A DNA stretch of 64,000 bases from Stromatinia cepivora (lineage: Eukaryota > Ascomycota > Leotiomycetes > Helotiales > Sclerotiniaceae), in NCBI GenBank assembly GCA_014898415.1, contig RCTD01000021.1:186001-250000 (forward strand). The letters are read 5' to 3'. Both the position numbers and the translations under genes were made by a program. Every line of letters starts with the position of its first letter. Position 1 is the stretch's first letter. Below are positions 36,901 to 48,870 of this stretch, in pieces. A model generated the notes under the pieces. That model worked only from the letters and a program-made list of their open reading frames with translations, ran no database searches and was not told the DNA's origin.

Positions 36901-37673
36901 TCGTCATCGATTTCTCCCGTCTAGCTCTCCAATTCATCAGACCTGGTCAACACGATCCTCAACTTAGCACCGAGATGCACAGTCGTCTCTTTCACGCCGC
37001 TCTCCAAACCTCTCGTTACGAACTCGCTTACTCAGCCCTATGTCTCTTTACAAATACCGCCCTACAAACTTCTTCACTCAGATTACTGATCACCAAAATG
37101 TGTGAATCATCCCACGCAACTCAACTTATTTCTTTCCCTTTCCTCGGACTTCAAGACCTTGTCGATGAGATACTTGCGCAAAAATGCGCAAATATCGTTG
37201 AAGTCACCAATGGTGTCCCATATCACAAAATCCTTTACGCATGGCGAATTCAACATTCTGATTTCCGCGGCGCGGCAGCTATTTCTCTAGAAAGATTACA
37301 CCGTCTCCAGGCATCCTCAGAAAGCGATAGTAAAATAGGAAGTGGAGAATTCGGTGAAGAAGGAGAAACATTAGTTACGAAACAATACGTCGCGGTTATT
37401 AATGCATTGAGTTGTGTGGATCCAAAACATGCGTGGATTTTATGTGAAGGGGTTAGAGGGAAAAATGCGGGGAATGTGGGAAGAGGGACTGGAAGGGGAG
37501 TTTTGAAAGGAGGAAAAGATGATAGGGGTGTGGGTGTGGGTGTGAGGAGGAGAGTGGTTACGTTGGCCGATGTTAGGAGAGGGTATCAGGAGGAATTGGA
37601 TCGCGTGGCGGCAATTGAAAACGGGAGGTTTAGTTTAGGTGGGGGTGGTGGTGCGGATATGATGGAGATGTGA
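33934..37673 (+). CDS. nup120: Nucleoporin NUP120 (NUP160 family)
   Basis: Model: join(33934..34606,34660..36702,36763..37673), 1208 residues. The N-terminal part reads as a beta-propeller with the typical opening YKEIRLNLD and blades such as YAFTVSLDHNLRIWNLFTG; the C-terminal half is an alpha-helical solenoid. This is the form of Nup120/Nup160, a scaffold of the Y-shaped Nup84/Nup107-160 complex in the nuclear pore. The ATG at 33961 (MADKGHFYSY, good context) is an equally likely start and would shorten it by nine residues. The last exon ends in a Gly/Arg-rich, somewhat variable tail. Confidence 0.88.
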
Positions 37674-38569
37674 ATTTCAAGCAAGAGATGACCGATCAAG
37701 AAGATGAAGGAGAGGAGAAGCAAGAAAATGAAAAGATGTAATGTATGCGGGAGCGAGCGAGCGAGTAACAGGAGAGCAAAGCAATGGGCGCAAATTATCG
37801 GTTGGTTTTGATTCATTTGGCGGGCATACTTGAGTATCGATGGATGGATGGATCGATGGATGGATCATGATGAGATCTTTCAAAGAAAAGAAAGATATGG
37901 TTTGGTATCTTTTTAGGCAATGTTGTAAGGATAGAAATTATATTACTCGAATACATGAAATGATGTAAATTACCTAGATGATGATGGATGGATGTGTGGA
38001 ATTTTTATTCTCTTCCGTTTGATTTTCTCTTTCCTTTTTCTTTTTCGCCAACTGCAATTGTAAGGTAGTGCAATTCATTATATAGAAGGCGATGAAGAGT
38101 ATCGAACAACATGAGTTAGTCAGTTCAATGCAAATGCAGAAGTGAGTCTTCATTTAAATATCTTTATTCATAATATGCATACGTGATATCCCAATATCCC
38201 AGCATTCTTCGCCCTTACTCCTAAAAGTAAAAGTTACTGCAAGCAAGTAAGGAAGAGACCCGCCATGTCAACTATCTATCAAAGTCTGCTCGTAGACTCG
38301 TATTGTACATTCATGAAAAATGCCACCCTGTGAAACTTTTCTTGTCCTTCAAGTGAGTATCTCCTCATATCTTAATATCTTTACTGGACTGGTTCTTTTC
38401 CCCAGATGATCAGATCGATTCATGCATGTATTTCTTCTACCCATTGTGTAAAACCCACAAGTACGCACGCAAAAGGAAAAGTAAGAAAGAAAAAAGGAAA
38501 ATGGGCTGTTGGTATCAACGTATTAGAAACGAAAGAATTAGTCAAAATTGCAGGAGACGCGATGATTTA
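37674..38569. other. Convergent 3' spacer
   Basis: About 900 bp between convergent NUP120 and VPS26. Includes GATG-rich short repeats near 37840-37870 and 37978-37995. No gene seen. Confidence 0.4.
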
Positions 38570-39659
38570 TTAAGCAGAGATTCGTTTCTGAGCCGCGGGA
38601 CTAGGAGCAGAATGTGCACCAGCAATCTTAGTCTGTTGGCCGAGGGCTAAAGCATCTTCTGGTTGTTGACGGTAAAGAACGATTTCGGATTGCTTGAAAT
38701 AACGTCGGGCATCTGTGTGGTTGTTAGTTAAGTTGTGAGGAAAAGTCAAGAGGGAGGACTTACCCTCATCAATGAGAACCAAACTCAAATAGTAACGGGT
38801 GGAGTATTTCTTGTTGACTTCGCGGAAAGTAGGAGTCAAATCAAAGCCGCCCAGGAAAAGTCTAATAGGAATAGTCTCTCCTCTTGATGGTGAACCATCC
38901 ATAATCTCGAATCGCACCAAGGTTTCGCTTTCATTGTACTGGTTGGGGGGTGTTCCAGTAGTCTCCCTTCGAATAATAGACAATTCCATATGTTTAATCT
39001 TGAGACGAACCAACAAGAAATAAATGCGGCCAACAATAACATCTTTGAGGTGGTATTTCGATTTCGAGTACTCAAATTCGATATGCAAGCAATCCTCAAT
39101 ACCGACATCCATTTTGATGGAACTATTCATTTCTGGAGGAATTCTGTAAGAGAAAACCCAAAGGTCCTTCTCGCGGATAACATCTGCCATTCGTCTAGAG
39201 ACTGTGACCTTAATAAAATAACGCAACTTGACATTAATGCCATTGTAAGATTCGTATTGTTTTTCGACATTTTTGAAGTTGAAGTCGTAAGCTTGTGGGT
39301 GTTGTAAGTCGCCAGGGGCAGCAAGCTCTTGTCCTAATGACAAAAACTCGTAGTGATTGCCTCGATCATAAAACATCTCTGTGAGGTCTAAGGTTAGTAA
39401 ATTGAGACTAATATGTTGATCAAATCTCCGAAAGATGTGACTTACCAATCATTCCAATAAATTGTACTTTAATACCTGTGTGCTCTAACCTTTTCCCATC
39501 CTTAGGTCTAATAGTGACAGCTCCTCTAACCGATTCACCGTCTTTGTAAAGTGGCACCCTTTCCTTGCTACTCTTATTCTTAACCTCTACTGTTTCCCGA
39601 CTATCTCCATCTTCCAGAACGATATCAATATCGACTGGTGCAGAAAATAAGAAAGACAT
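38570..39659 (-). CDS. vps26: Retromer subunit VPS26
   Basis: Model: complement(join(38570..38712,38764..39378,39446..39659)), 323 residues, the family's usual length. The arrestin-like fold is evident from FFSAPVDIDI-type N-terminus (here LFSAPVDIDIVL), GIKVQFIGMIE, FYDRGNHYEF, and the C-terminal half with SIIRRETTG, ESETLVRFEIMDG and IPIRLFL. Vps26 joins Vps35 and Vps29 in retromer, which recycles cargo from endosomes to the Golgi. Introns have GTAAGT donors and CTAAC branch points (TTACTAACC in intron 1). The start codon lies only 5 nt after the stop codon of the next upstream gene on the same strand, so its promoter and 5' leader must lie inside that gene. Confidence 0.95.
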
Positions 39660-39664
39660 GTCGA

Positions 39665-40546
39665 TTATTGTTGAATGTAGTTTGCCGGAAAATCTTCAAG
39701 ATCGGGTTGGATGTTGTTGCTCTTGCGGTCTTCAAGATCAGCTAGATAGAGGAATCTAGCTTGTAGGTTGTAACTGGCCTGAACTTCAGAAGGACTGAGG
39801 TGTTTGTAGCCGATCTGTCGGTCGTAGCTGTCCTGAAGTTTGTCAAGATTGGCCTGTCTAAAACGACGACCGTCGGCCTTGAAATCAATATTTAGGCCGG
39901 CACAAAACTCAATACGGGTGTGATACTTGGCCGTCGAACACTCGAGTAAGAACTCCGTGGTTTCAGATTCAATTATGTTGGCCTCGATGAATTCTTGATT
40001 CTCAAGATTCACTTGTTCGAGCGATTGCAGTTCTGAATCTGGGGATGTTGAATAATGGCGGTAAAATTGAGCAGCTTCTGGAGCGTTGATGTAAGAGATG
40101 TCCTCGTGTTGTGATTGCTCGTATTGTTTTTTTGCGAGCTCGTCGACAAGAATTCTCTTTGCGGGAAGTATGCGTATCTCTGCTTTCCTATTGTCGATTT
40201 CATCAACTGTGACTCCGTTGAATTGTAATCTGCGCGCCAAATCCGAAATATATTCGGTATGACCCCGTGCGGATTGAGGGATTGTCGAGGGGAAGCTTGC
40301 AAAAGGTGGTGCCTTACAATCTTCCCTATCGCAGGTGCAGAAGTGATGGCAGTGCTTAGATCTGGTAAGATTAGAACTGATTTCGTTCAAAGAAATTGAA
40401 AGTTCTGGTAAAGCTTTCTTATTCTTGAGGATTGAGGAGTGCTTTTGAGGATCCATGATTTGAGGATGATGAAGCTCCAGTGAAGGCCCGAGCGTCTTCG
40501 GGATATTGTTTTGCCGTTGTGTGCTAACCTGGTATCTTTCATCCAT
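39665..40546 (-). CDS. Hypothetical protein ending 5 nt before VPS26, 293 aa
   Basis: Intronless frame of 293 residues from the first ATG (MDERYQVSTQ); the frame is open further upstream but without ATG. A Cys/His cluster, HCHHFCTCDREDC, at about residues 65-77 might bind a metal. The rest is polar, with helical stretches and many Tyr/Gln. I recognise no family. Its stop is 5 nt from the VPS26 ATG on the same strand. It is divergent from LSM8 across 216 bp, so those two share a promoter region. It may be a genuine but rapidly evolving gene; codon composition looks normal. Confidence 0.55.
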   Translation of the reverse strand: MDERYQVSTQRQNNIPKTLGPSLELHHPQIMDPQKHSSILKNKKALPELSISLNEISSNLTRSKHCHHFCTCDREDCKAPPFASFPSTIPQSARGHTEYISDLARRLQFNGVTVDEIDNRKAEIRILPAKRILVDELAKKQYEQSQHEDISYINAPEAAQFYRHYSTSPDSELQSLEQVNLENQEFIEANIIESETTEFLLECSTAKYHTRIEFCAGLNIDFKADGRRFRQANLDKLQDSYDRQIGYKHLSPSEVQASYNLQARFLYLADLEDRKSNNIQPDLEDFPANYIQQ

Positions 40547-40762
40547 TACTTTTTGGGTTTGTGGTTGAAGGTGTGAAATATTAAAGTTTCTCAAAACAAT
40601 AAATAACTTACATGTCCAACTTCCAGACTAAGCAATTCACCAATTCACCTTTCGAAAAGTGAGCTGATTATCTAAGCCACATTTCCCGTGCAGCCACACC
40701 TACAATATCAATCCTCAAAGCAGAGTTGTGACTGCAGGTCCAGCTCTAGCTCCAGCTCCAAA

Positions 40763-41294
40763 ATGTCACTCTCTAGCTATGTAAACAGTGAGTTTGCCCT
40801 TCTTTGACCCCTCCTTCTGCCCTTTACCTTTTACTCTTTTCTTTCTCGTTACTTCTACAATCGGCGCAAACTATGAAAACAAGCAAAACTTACAACCGCA
40901 TCCTAACAGCTCCCTAGAGAAAGTTCTGATCTTAACTGCGGATTCGAGAACACTGGTTGGTACGCTTTTGAGTTGTGATCAACAGACTAATTTGGTATTT
41001 ATTCCCTGCCCTCCCCAATTTCTTCATCCTCCAAATCTTTTGGTTCCCCTCCACTCCCCTCTTTCTCGCCATCTCCCCTCCACCATCTAATAGACCTAGG
41101 TCCTATCCCAAACCATCGAGCGCATAATTCGACCTCCAGAAGACCCCGAAGCCTCGAGCGAAGTACCGCACGGCCTCTATCTGATCCGCGGTGACAATGT
41201 GGTTGTAGTCGGACTGGTGGATGAGGAGCTGGATGATAGTATTAATTGGGTGGAGGTTAGGGGTGCGGTTATTGGTGGGACGAAACATTCATGA
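40763..41294 (+). CDS. lsm8: U6 snRNA-associated Sm-like protein LSM8
   Basis: Model: join(40763..40787,40918..40994,41100..41294), 98 residues. Sm1 motif: VLILTADSRTLVGTLLSCDQ; Sm2 motif: GLYLIRGDNVVVVG followed by the E-E-L-D-D segment typical of LSm8. LSm8 replaces LSm1 in the nuclear LSm2-8 ring that binds the U6 snRNA 3' end for splicing. The first exon is just 25 nt (MSLSSYVN plus one base), and all splice phases agree; intron 2 ends in a CTAATAG...TAG region. The acceptor of exon 2 was chosen by the conserved start of Sm1. Divergent from the 39.7-40.5 kb gene. Confidence 0.9.
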
Positions 41295-41791
41295 TTGAAT
41301 CCTCATGATTGAGGATTTATGATTCGGGGCATGTTTTGGATGCAGGGGATATAAGGCGGGGACATGGAAGAAGGAGGGGGGGAGGACCGAAGAAATAAGA
41401 GGATGGGAAAAATGTAGGGGGAAGATACCAAAATTTGGCATTTACAAAAGCGCGAATGAGCGCGCATGCGAGATGAAAGGAAGGATACCTGTGCTGCATT
41501 ATTTGGCGTTGGCTGGAGTGATATTACAAGGGATCTTTATATTCATCTTCTCGAGTTTGCGACGGTTAGGAAGATAGCTCCAGCGGACGCGTATCAAGAA
41601 AAATCTACTAGATTTCGAGGCCATATCATGGAATCAATCAAGATGAAACTAGAAAGTTGTCAAGGTAGTTTTCAAATGGCTCAAAGTTCTATTTTTCCAA
41701 AACTAAGCTTCTGGGTACAACGTATCATCTTTAATCCAACGTGATGACATGTGCTGTAATCCAAAACCAATAGGTATCCAATCCATTAAGT
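41295..41791. other. Convergent 3' spacer
   Basis: Between LSM8 and the nucleoside hydrolase gene. No gene seen; the plus-strand frame near 41466-41744 is not protein-like. Confidence 0.4.
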
Positions 41792-43399
41792 TTATCCAAA
41801 AACTCTTTCCAAAAGATAAGGTCCAAAAGCTGCCTCTCCAGGAGTACCAACAATTCTGTTGACTCTATTACCCTTATGAGCACTAAGCCAACCACCATTA
41901 TCTCCAGGCTCATCAGCTGTGATATCGATTTCATTAGTGACATGAACGACGGTAGTAATGCTTTCCATTGGATCTCTAATATCCACAGCTCCAGGGCTCT
42001 TGACTTGTTCAACTCCTGCCTTCTTTCTCATTCGTCTATCAACGACATGCATACCCCTAGTCCATTGACCAGAGGTCTCAACTCGAATATCTTCGGGTCC
42101 TCTTGGGAAAGTCATCCAAGCCGGGGATGAACGTGATAACATGTACCAGATACAAAGAGGATCATGCAACTCAAGACCTGGATCTCTTGATGCATTTCTG
42201 CCAAGAGAGTTCATTTTCTCGTAAGTCTTGTGGACAAATACAGATGTCCACTCTGCTAGAGGACTTCCAGCTTCGATTAGAGGGTTTAATTTTGCTTGAA
42301 AGTCTGATTGATATAACTGATGTGGAGTTGTGATATCCAGAGGGAATAATGTCAAGTTGAGTTTTCTGGAAAGGTTCTTAGGATATGGTGGAAGACTTGA
42401 CTTGTTCAAAGGTACAGGAGGCATGGTGGTGATTGGGTTTGGTGATGTAAGAGCGAATACTCTGGCTGTTGCGACTGCATCAGCGTAAGTATTGAATTCG
42501 GCGACAGGTGTGATGTTGCCCTCCACATCGATAGCACCACCCATTACCACAACCTCCTTAACTTTCAAAAATGTTTCCGGGTCTTCTGCGGCAGCCAAAG
42601 CAACATTGGTCAAAGGTCCAACACAAACAATTGTAATTGTATCTTTAGGATTTTCTCGAAGTAAGCGAAGCATCTCCTTATGAGCAGGAGCTTGTGAAGC
42701 TGTGAATGACGGGGATGGAGAAGCGAGAAGGCGGGCTTCAGCAACTTCTTCAGGAGTAGCATTTGCGGCGGGAGGTTGGAAGAGAGTCTTCCAAGTATCG
42801 GCGGGGGAAAGATGTGGATGCTATGAGGGTATAAGTCAGTTGGAAGACTGGGGAGGGTAAAATGAAGGGGGCATAAATATCTTACACTAGTATGAACACC
42901 ACCAAGACCATCAATACCGTCTATTGCCCAAATTAGTTAATACTCCGGAGAAATTTATGTGCTGGAGTTCCTACGAAAGTAATCTGCCATAAGCATTTCA
43001 TCTTCGAGTGGGTGATCTGCGCCGACAGCGACAATAGGTTTTGACTTCTTCATTGCATCGAATCCCTCAAGTTGGCCATGCTCTTTTCTCCATTTCAATT
43101 CCTGTTCGATAACATGGAATAAAGCTACACAATTCTTCAAACAACTTCAAATTTGATCAGTATGATGATCGGCGAACAATAGCTATCATGATCTTAAGAT
43201 ACCTCTCAACTTCTACATTTCCATAGGTTATGGAAATCATCATTATATCAATCTCTTCTGGCTTCGCAGCCAAGGCTAACATAATCGCCAGAATATCATC
43301 GACACCTTTTGGGTTTCTATTAGCTTTATGATCCTTAAATAAAAAGTAACTGAAGATCTTACCAGGGTCCGTATCAATAATGACACGGTTAAGAGACAT
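41792..43399 (-). CDS. Inosine-uridine type nucleoside hydrolase
   Basis: Model: complement(join(41792..42820,42886..42920,42975..43144,43203..43305,43363..43399)), 457 residues, all phases consistent. The calcium-binding signature DTDPGVDD is split by intron 1. Also present: ITYGNVEVE, the HGIDGLGGV motif across a 35-nt exon, TIVCVGPLTNVALA, VVMGGAI and EFNTYADAVA. These define the IunH family, which cleaves the N-glycosidic bond of ribonucleosides to base and ribose for salvage. The enzyme is longer than the bacterial form because of a C-terminal extension with a Trp-rich domain. The family can use uridine, inosine or nicotinamide riboside, and specificity cannot be read here. Probably cytosolic. 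Confidence 0.92.
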
Positions 43400-44225
43400 T
43401 TTGACTGATATTGAAGTTTCTTTTTCTCTGGCCACTCTCTATATGCGATGACGTTCGGACGATGGGTTGATTGTAGAGATAGGGCGGAAAAGCAAAAGAT
43501 AGAAGCAAAGGAGAGTAGGACTAAAGAGTGAAAAGACAACTAGGTATAGTTGGATGATCTAATACCTAGGTAGTCTATTTGAATAATAATGCGTTGGATT
43601 GTTTGTTAGATACGAAGTAGTTCTTCAAAAGTATATGCCGTCTTCTACAGTAATTTCTCCCCTCCGTCCAACAATCATTACTACGTACTACGTACGACAC
43701 ACACTATGGTAAATTCAACCCCACCTTTAAACCATCTTATCGGAGTATCGGGAATAATTGATCCGAAATACATCTTATCCAATAAGGTTCTCCTGCATAC
43801 GTTTAAGGTGACGCTAGAAAACATGGGGAGCTCCAATAATGATTACTAGGATTGACCGGAATAACTTTTTAGGTTCAGTTGGTCTGTACTTTTATCTAAA
43901 GGCCACATCTCGATACAGTTTCTCATCAAAATCATACGGTCATAGGGCTTACAACCCCCATCATCTTATATCTTCCTACTCTCTAGTCTTTAGTCTCTAA
44001 TCTCTATTCTCTCTTTTTCAAAGACATCCATATTCAATCCTCATTCACAAATTGTCATTTGTTAACAATTAATTGAATATTCCTTCATTCAATTCGATAC
44101 AAGACGAAAATCTTTCATCAAATTTCCCCTGATGTCCCAATAGGTCGATCGACCCCCATTCGAGAGAGCTCGAGAGCTTGGTTACGACATCACTTCGACG
44201 TTAAATTATCTGCGGTTCATTCATC
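43400..44225. other. Divergent promoter region
   Basis: About 0.8 kb between two divergent genes. It contains pyrimidine-rich stretches (43975-44035) close upstream of the 44.2 kb gene, typical of strong fungal promoters, and a TACTACGTACTACGTACGAC direct repeat at about 43680-43700. Confidence 0.4.
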
Positions 44226-45515
44226 ATGAGTGACACAAGTCTACTCACTACCGCCATCGGCTGGACTATTGTCCTCGGCGCAGCAGGATACTACTACCTC
44301 AACAACAAATCTAAGAATAAAACCAAACCTCAGAATGTTGTCAAGCAAGCGAGTAAGGCTGTTGAAGATCGCAAAGAGCCAAAGTCCAAGAAATCCAAGA
44401 AGGATAATGGATTGAGCAGTGGTGAACAGGACAACAAGTCTTCTGCCAAGACCGAAAAGAAGAAAACTCCTGCTCCTCAGAAAGTCGAACCCAAGCAGGA
44501 AACTGCCATGCCTGTCGCCAATGATTCCGATGATGATGATGCGGAAAATAACCGTAAATTCGCTCTTCAATTCGCCAAAACTCAAGCTGGTACTCAACTC
44601 TCTGGTAAATCTTCTACAACTGCAAATCGTCAAAAGTCTGTCAAACAGTCTCGTGCACAAGAAAAGGAAATTAAGGACTCTGGAAATATCACTGCTGGCG
44701 ATGCCGATGATGATCAATCATTCACTGATTCTCCTGAAGTTGGCCCAACCAGTGTTACATCTCCTATCGCAAGTGGTATCTCTGATATGCTTGAACCTGC
44801 TGCTCCTGGTCCATCCGTCTTGAAAGTTACTGAACCTACCAACCCTAAGCCAGCCAAGAAAGAAAAAGCTAAGGCTGCTCCACAATCTGCCGAGACAAAG
44901 AAGCAAAGACAAAACCGCGCCAAGATTGAAGCTGCCAAACTCGTCAGAGAGCAAGAAGAAAAGGAACGCAAGGTTAAGGAGGAAAAGCAACGTCGTACAG
45001 CCAGAGAAGCCGAGGGTAGAGCTGCTAAGGATGGCAGTCAATTCATGGCCTCTCAAGCTGCTAAATCCGCTTGGACTGCCTCACCTGCCGACAATGCCAC
45101 AAACACTTCCGGTAATGCTGGCAGGTTCGACTTGCTTGACACCACCGAGGATAAGACAGACAATAAGACCACTGCTCCAGTTGAAAATTTCTCGGAGAGT
45201 GAGGTTGCAGGCAGCCAATGGCAAGGATATGGAGATTATGATGAGCGTGTCAAGACTGTCATTGAAGATTCTCGTGAATGGGAGCAAGTTTCAAGCAAGA
45301 AGAAGAAGGCTAAGAAGGAGCAGAAGGAGAGTGCTGTTGCCGGAGGTGCTGGAACCACCAGCTCAACTGATGAGAAAGAGTACACCATTCCACCAAAGAC
45401 TGAACGAAGTGCTCCAGGACAAAAGTGGACAGCGGACCTTACTTATGTCGACAAGGATGATAATGTTCATGAGGTTCAAAGAGAACTCCAAGATTCCGAA
45501 TGGGTGGTTTCATAA
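44226..45515 (+). CDS. Highly charged N-terminally anchored protein, 429 aa
   Basis: Intronless, 429 residues. Residues about 6-25 (LLTTAIGWTIVLGAAGYYYL) form a signal-anchor helix; the rest is very Lys/Glu/Ser-rich, low complexity and mostly disordered, with a coiled coil at about 225-270 (KKQRQNRAKIEAAKLVREQE) and a conserved-looking C-terminus (WTADLTYVDKDDNVHEVQREL, ending WVVS). The form suggests an ER-anchored protein with a cytosolic basic tail, possibly ribosome- or RNA-associated, but that is inference. Family not identified. It has a pyrimidine-rich promoter and well-biased codons, suggesting high expression. Confidence 0.8.
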   Translation: MSDTSLLTTAIGWTIVLGAAGYYYLNNKSKNKTKPQNVVKQASKAVEDRKEPKSKKSKKDNGLSSGEQDNKSSAKTEKKKTPAPQKVEPKQETAMPVANDSDDDDAENNRKFALQFAKTQAGTQLSGKSSTTANRQKSVKQSRAQEKEIKDSGNITAGDADDDQSFTDSPEVGPTSVTSPIASGISDMLEPAAPGPSVLKVTEPTNPKPAKKEKAKAAPQSAETKKQRQNRAKIEAAKLVREQEEKERKVKEEKQRRTAREAEGRAAKDGSQFMASQAAKSAWTASPADNATNTSGNAGRFDLLDTTEDKTDNKTTAPVENFSESEVAGSQWQGYGDYDERVKTVIEDSREWEQVSSKKKKAKKEQKESAVAGGAGTTSSTDEKEYTIPPKTERSAPGQKWTADLTYVDKDDNVHEVQRELQDSEWVVS

Positions 45516-46760
45516 TCATAATGATTTCCCGGCATCGGTTATTATTTTCAAGATTAGACTCTTATTCTTGATATTAATCTGCCACCACCAAATTCGAATT
45601 TTCCATTCTTGTATTCTCATGGCGTTTGAGCCTTCCTTCACATGTACATTGTGATATTCGGGGGGAAGGGTTAGTTTTGACTGCATAGGATCTCAATGAC
45701 TTCTCTAAAAGTCTTTGCATTGGTATCATGGATGGTGGGCATATTGCATAGGTTGATGCACACGCTTTGATTGACGTTTCCGAGTTATCTTGATTTGATT
45801 GGCGTCTATGGTCAAACTTTTCTAATTCGTATGACAAATGGGGTCAAAATAAAAATGCAGTTTGTTTAACTTAGGCCTTTTTTTACTTTAATCTACTTTT
45901 CTACTCATGGTCATGTCATGATCATGAACAAATGTACTATCAAATGATATTTATGTCCTTGACATGGTTTCGTGAGCGGCCAACAATTCATAGGCAAAAA
46001 TGAGCATGTTCTAACATGATTTTGCAATTTATTAGTGGCATCAAAATTTATAGACTATGATAAGATTTAAATTTCATCCGATTGTTATGCGTGTTTGACT
46101 ACCTAATGTGAAGTGCACAAACAATTTGGGCCACGTGTGGAAAGATTTAGCTTTAGTTCATACCAAATATCAATTCATCTGTGCTGACTCTCCACACTCA
46201 AAATGCTTGATTTCATCTCATTCCACTCATATCCATCATGTACGAGTACCGGTACTCGCCATAGTTTTGTCAAAATTAGATGAATCGAAGTGGCATCGAA
46301 AACTACCACGCAGAGAAAAATGATTCGATTCGCACTTCCTGCTTCACGAGCTGACATGGCATATGCAATACACAGGGTATCAATTCGTAGCTCAGTAGCT
46401 TGGCTCCATTGAAAACCCATGAAGAACCCATGAAATCTTCAGCCTCACGCTTTTACATGCGTGATCGCGGCCGCCCCAGGTTTCTCAAGGTTGGGGGCTA
46501 AGAGGTAAGTTATTGTTTGGTTCGTGTCATTGATGTTTTGTGTAATGTTGATGTGAGTCGCATATATATTCGAGGTTTTTACGCTGACTATTGTTTTCAT
46601 TTTATTTTCTTGTTTTTTTAATTGATTTTCCGTTGATTTTGAGGGGAAAAACGAAGAAGGCGAGCTTTGAGTGGATTGAAATTATGATACTTTAAGGAGT
46701 TTGCAGATTTATTTACACGTTGATTGAAAAGTTAGGAGACGAGGCTGAGAGCTGAGAAAT
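45516..46760. other. 1.2 kb intergenic region
   Basis: No gene supported. Open frames near 46108-46420 overlap on both strands and lack features. The 3' part is the promoter of the 46.8 kb gene. Confidence 0.4.
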
Positions 46761-48532
46761 ATGTCGGGTTTCGATCAACTCAATCAAAATGTTTTTGGGC
46801 TGGTGGCATTGATTATTTCGGTGATAGCGCTTTTAACAACTTGTTTGCAGGTGTTGCAGCAGTATTTTTCGAGTGCGGAGGGTTATCGAAGATGTGCGGA
46901 ATCGGTGATGGGGCCATGGAATAAGGGGACGAAGCGGAAACTTAACATAAAGGAATTTCGAGTCGAAGTTGTGTTCGAAACGCCAGTTATATTCATCGCT
47001 CCTCCGCATAATGAAAGAGGTCCAATTGAAGGAAAGCCTATTCATTACATCGATGGCACGACAGAATCATACGCACAGTCAAGAATTCTGGAACCTGTAG
47101 CACAAACACAGAAGGATTTGGAAACAACTCAACGAGTCCATACAGCAGATGATGAACGAGCATCTTGGGTTACCTTGTTATCGAGTCTTCAAAGGAAGGA
47201 ACGAGATTCGCGGAGCTGGGATCAAGGATTTCGTTTGAAAAAGCCGCCAACAGGGAGACTCATCAAAGACCCAAAATACGAATTAGCTGTGGGTTTGCAA
47301 GTCAAAACACGATCTTGGGACTTCGTTCCGTCTAGCATAACAAGGCCATATGCAACCTCTGCCATATGTCATCTTGTTGAGATGATGGCTTTGTTAGGGA
47401 TGTATTGGAAAGTGTTCGACCAGATTCAGTGGAACCTCAGAGCAGAAGGCAATGGTTTCATTCTTACCTCAACTACTGTTCACGGTCTAGGAGTTATGGT
47501 TTCATTTTCAGTTACAGGCAGGTCGAAGTTCGAGGAAAATCGTGTCATTCCATCCAATCATATCAAAGATTTATGTTTTGGAACGGTTCCAAACATTTTC
47601 GAGGACGACGAGTACATGAAGAAGAACCCGGAGTCTCAGAACGTGACCTTACAATTCGGGAGCCCAGAAGATGTTGATACAACTTTGGAATCTCTTGGTT
47701 GTACACCTGAAATACTTAAAAGATATAGAAAAGATCACAAGCACATATTTTCCGGTAGGTTCCTCTTCCTTTCTTCTACCAGAAAAGATAACTAATCATT
47801 ATAGTCTCCTTTGAGTTGATCGGTATGCTTGGCAAGGTAGTTCGGCTTCGTGGCAGCAACTTTAGAATGATACCAAATCCTACTCAAGATTCTTGGCTGA
47901 AGAAGATTGGCAAAAAGCCTTCCTGGAATATCACAACACTAATGGAGATATTCCAAACGAAGCTTGTAAAACTTTCCGAGCGGGAAGGCTATAACGAACA
48001 ACACCCGGTTGCTGCAATTATCAAACAATGGAAAGACATTGAATCTATTGTTTGTGTAGATGATGAAGGGCCCGTGGCCTGCAGCCCAGCATCCATCATT
48101 CGGAAACGGATGTCTGAATACGATCTTAGCATTGAGGCCCGAGAAAGAATCCACGATGCCCTCGACCACAGGACTAAATTCCTACTTGATCCGGAAAGAC
48201 AGAAAAATATCCTCAAAGTGGTAGTTGCACACATTGACATCGTAACGAAAGTTCTGGATAATCCCAATTCTCCTCTCAATTCTATCGTTGCCGTTCATAA
48301 AGAAGAACCGCTACTTGAATACTACTTTGATCAAATTCTCCCGGAGATTACCACCCGAGATACCGATTCGCGGCTTTTGAATAGACAGGAGAAAGAGGAA
48401 AGACATATTATTTGGGTTTCATTGGTGTTTAGAATGTTGTGTTGGTTCTTGCTGCATGATTGGAATAAAGATGATAAGTGTGGAGTTCCGCCTGATTTGA
48501 AAGGAAGCAGAATGCCGGTATTTGTAGGATGA
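46761..48532 (+). CDS. Fungal-specific N-terminally anchored protein, 573 aa
   Basis: Model: join(46761..47754,47805..48532), 573 residues. Residues about 12-33 (VFGLVALIISVIALLTTCLQ) are a membrane anchor, followed at once by the block QQYFSSAEGYRRCAESVMG and then VEVVFETPVIF. I recall proteins with this opening being common in filamentous ascomycetes, sometimes labelled modin, with no proven biochemical role. The remainder is soluble, with alternating charged helices and a C-terminal hydrophobic stretch (IIWVSLVFRMLCWFLLHDW) that may be a second membrane contact. Lies alone between a 1.2 kb spacer and the acetate kinase gene. Confidence 0.75.
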
Positions 48533-48870
48533 TGCTGGGGAACTAGGGGAATAGAGATGGTTACTAATTATAGGAAAAGATGGAAAATTTGAGAATGTGG
48601 AGGAGTATAATGTTAAAAGGCTTGCTTTGGTCTTCTTGCAAGCGTATGCCTAAGGGGTGTTTGAAATCCATGGTTTTGGATATTTATGGCGCTATTCAGA
48701 GGATCATAGTACTCTTCTTCTCAAATTTGTTTGTAAATATACCCATGGAGCATAGCGTAGCGTGCGTGGTATTTGGATATTAAAAGATTTCAATTTTTAT
48801 TTACTTGCTTCCTTCATTCCCATGCTATTCCGCTCGCTATGTCATAACTTCATATCTCGCTTCACAGAAT
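48533..48870. other. Convergent 3' spacer
   Basis: Between the 46.8 kb gene and acetate kinase, which converge. No gene seen. Confidence 0.4.
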
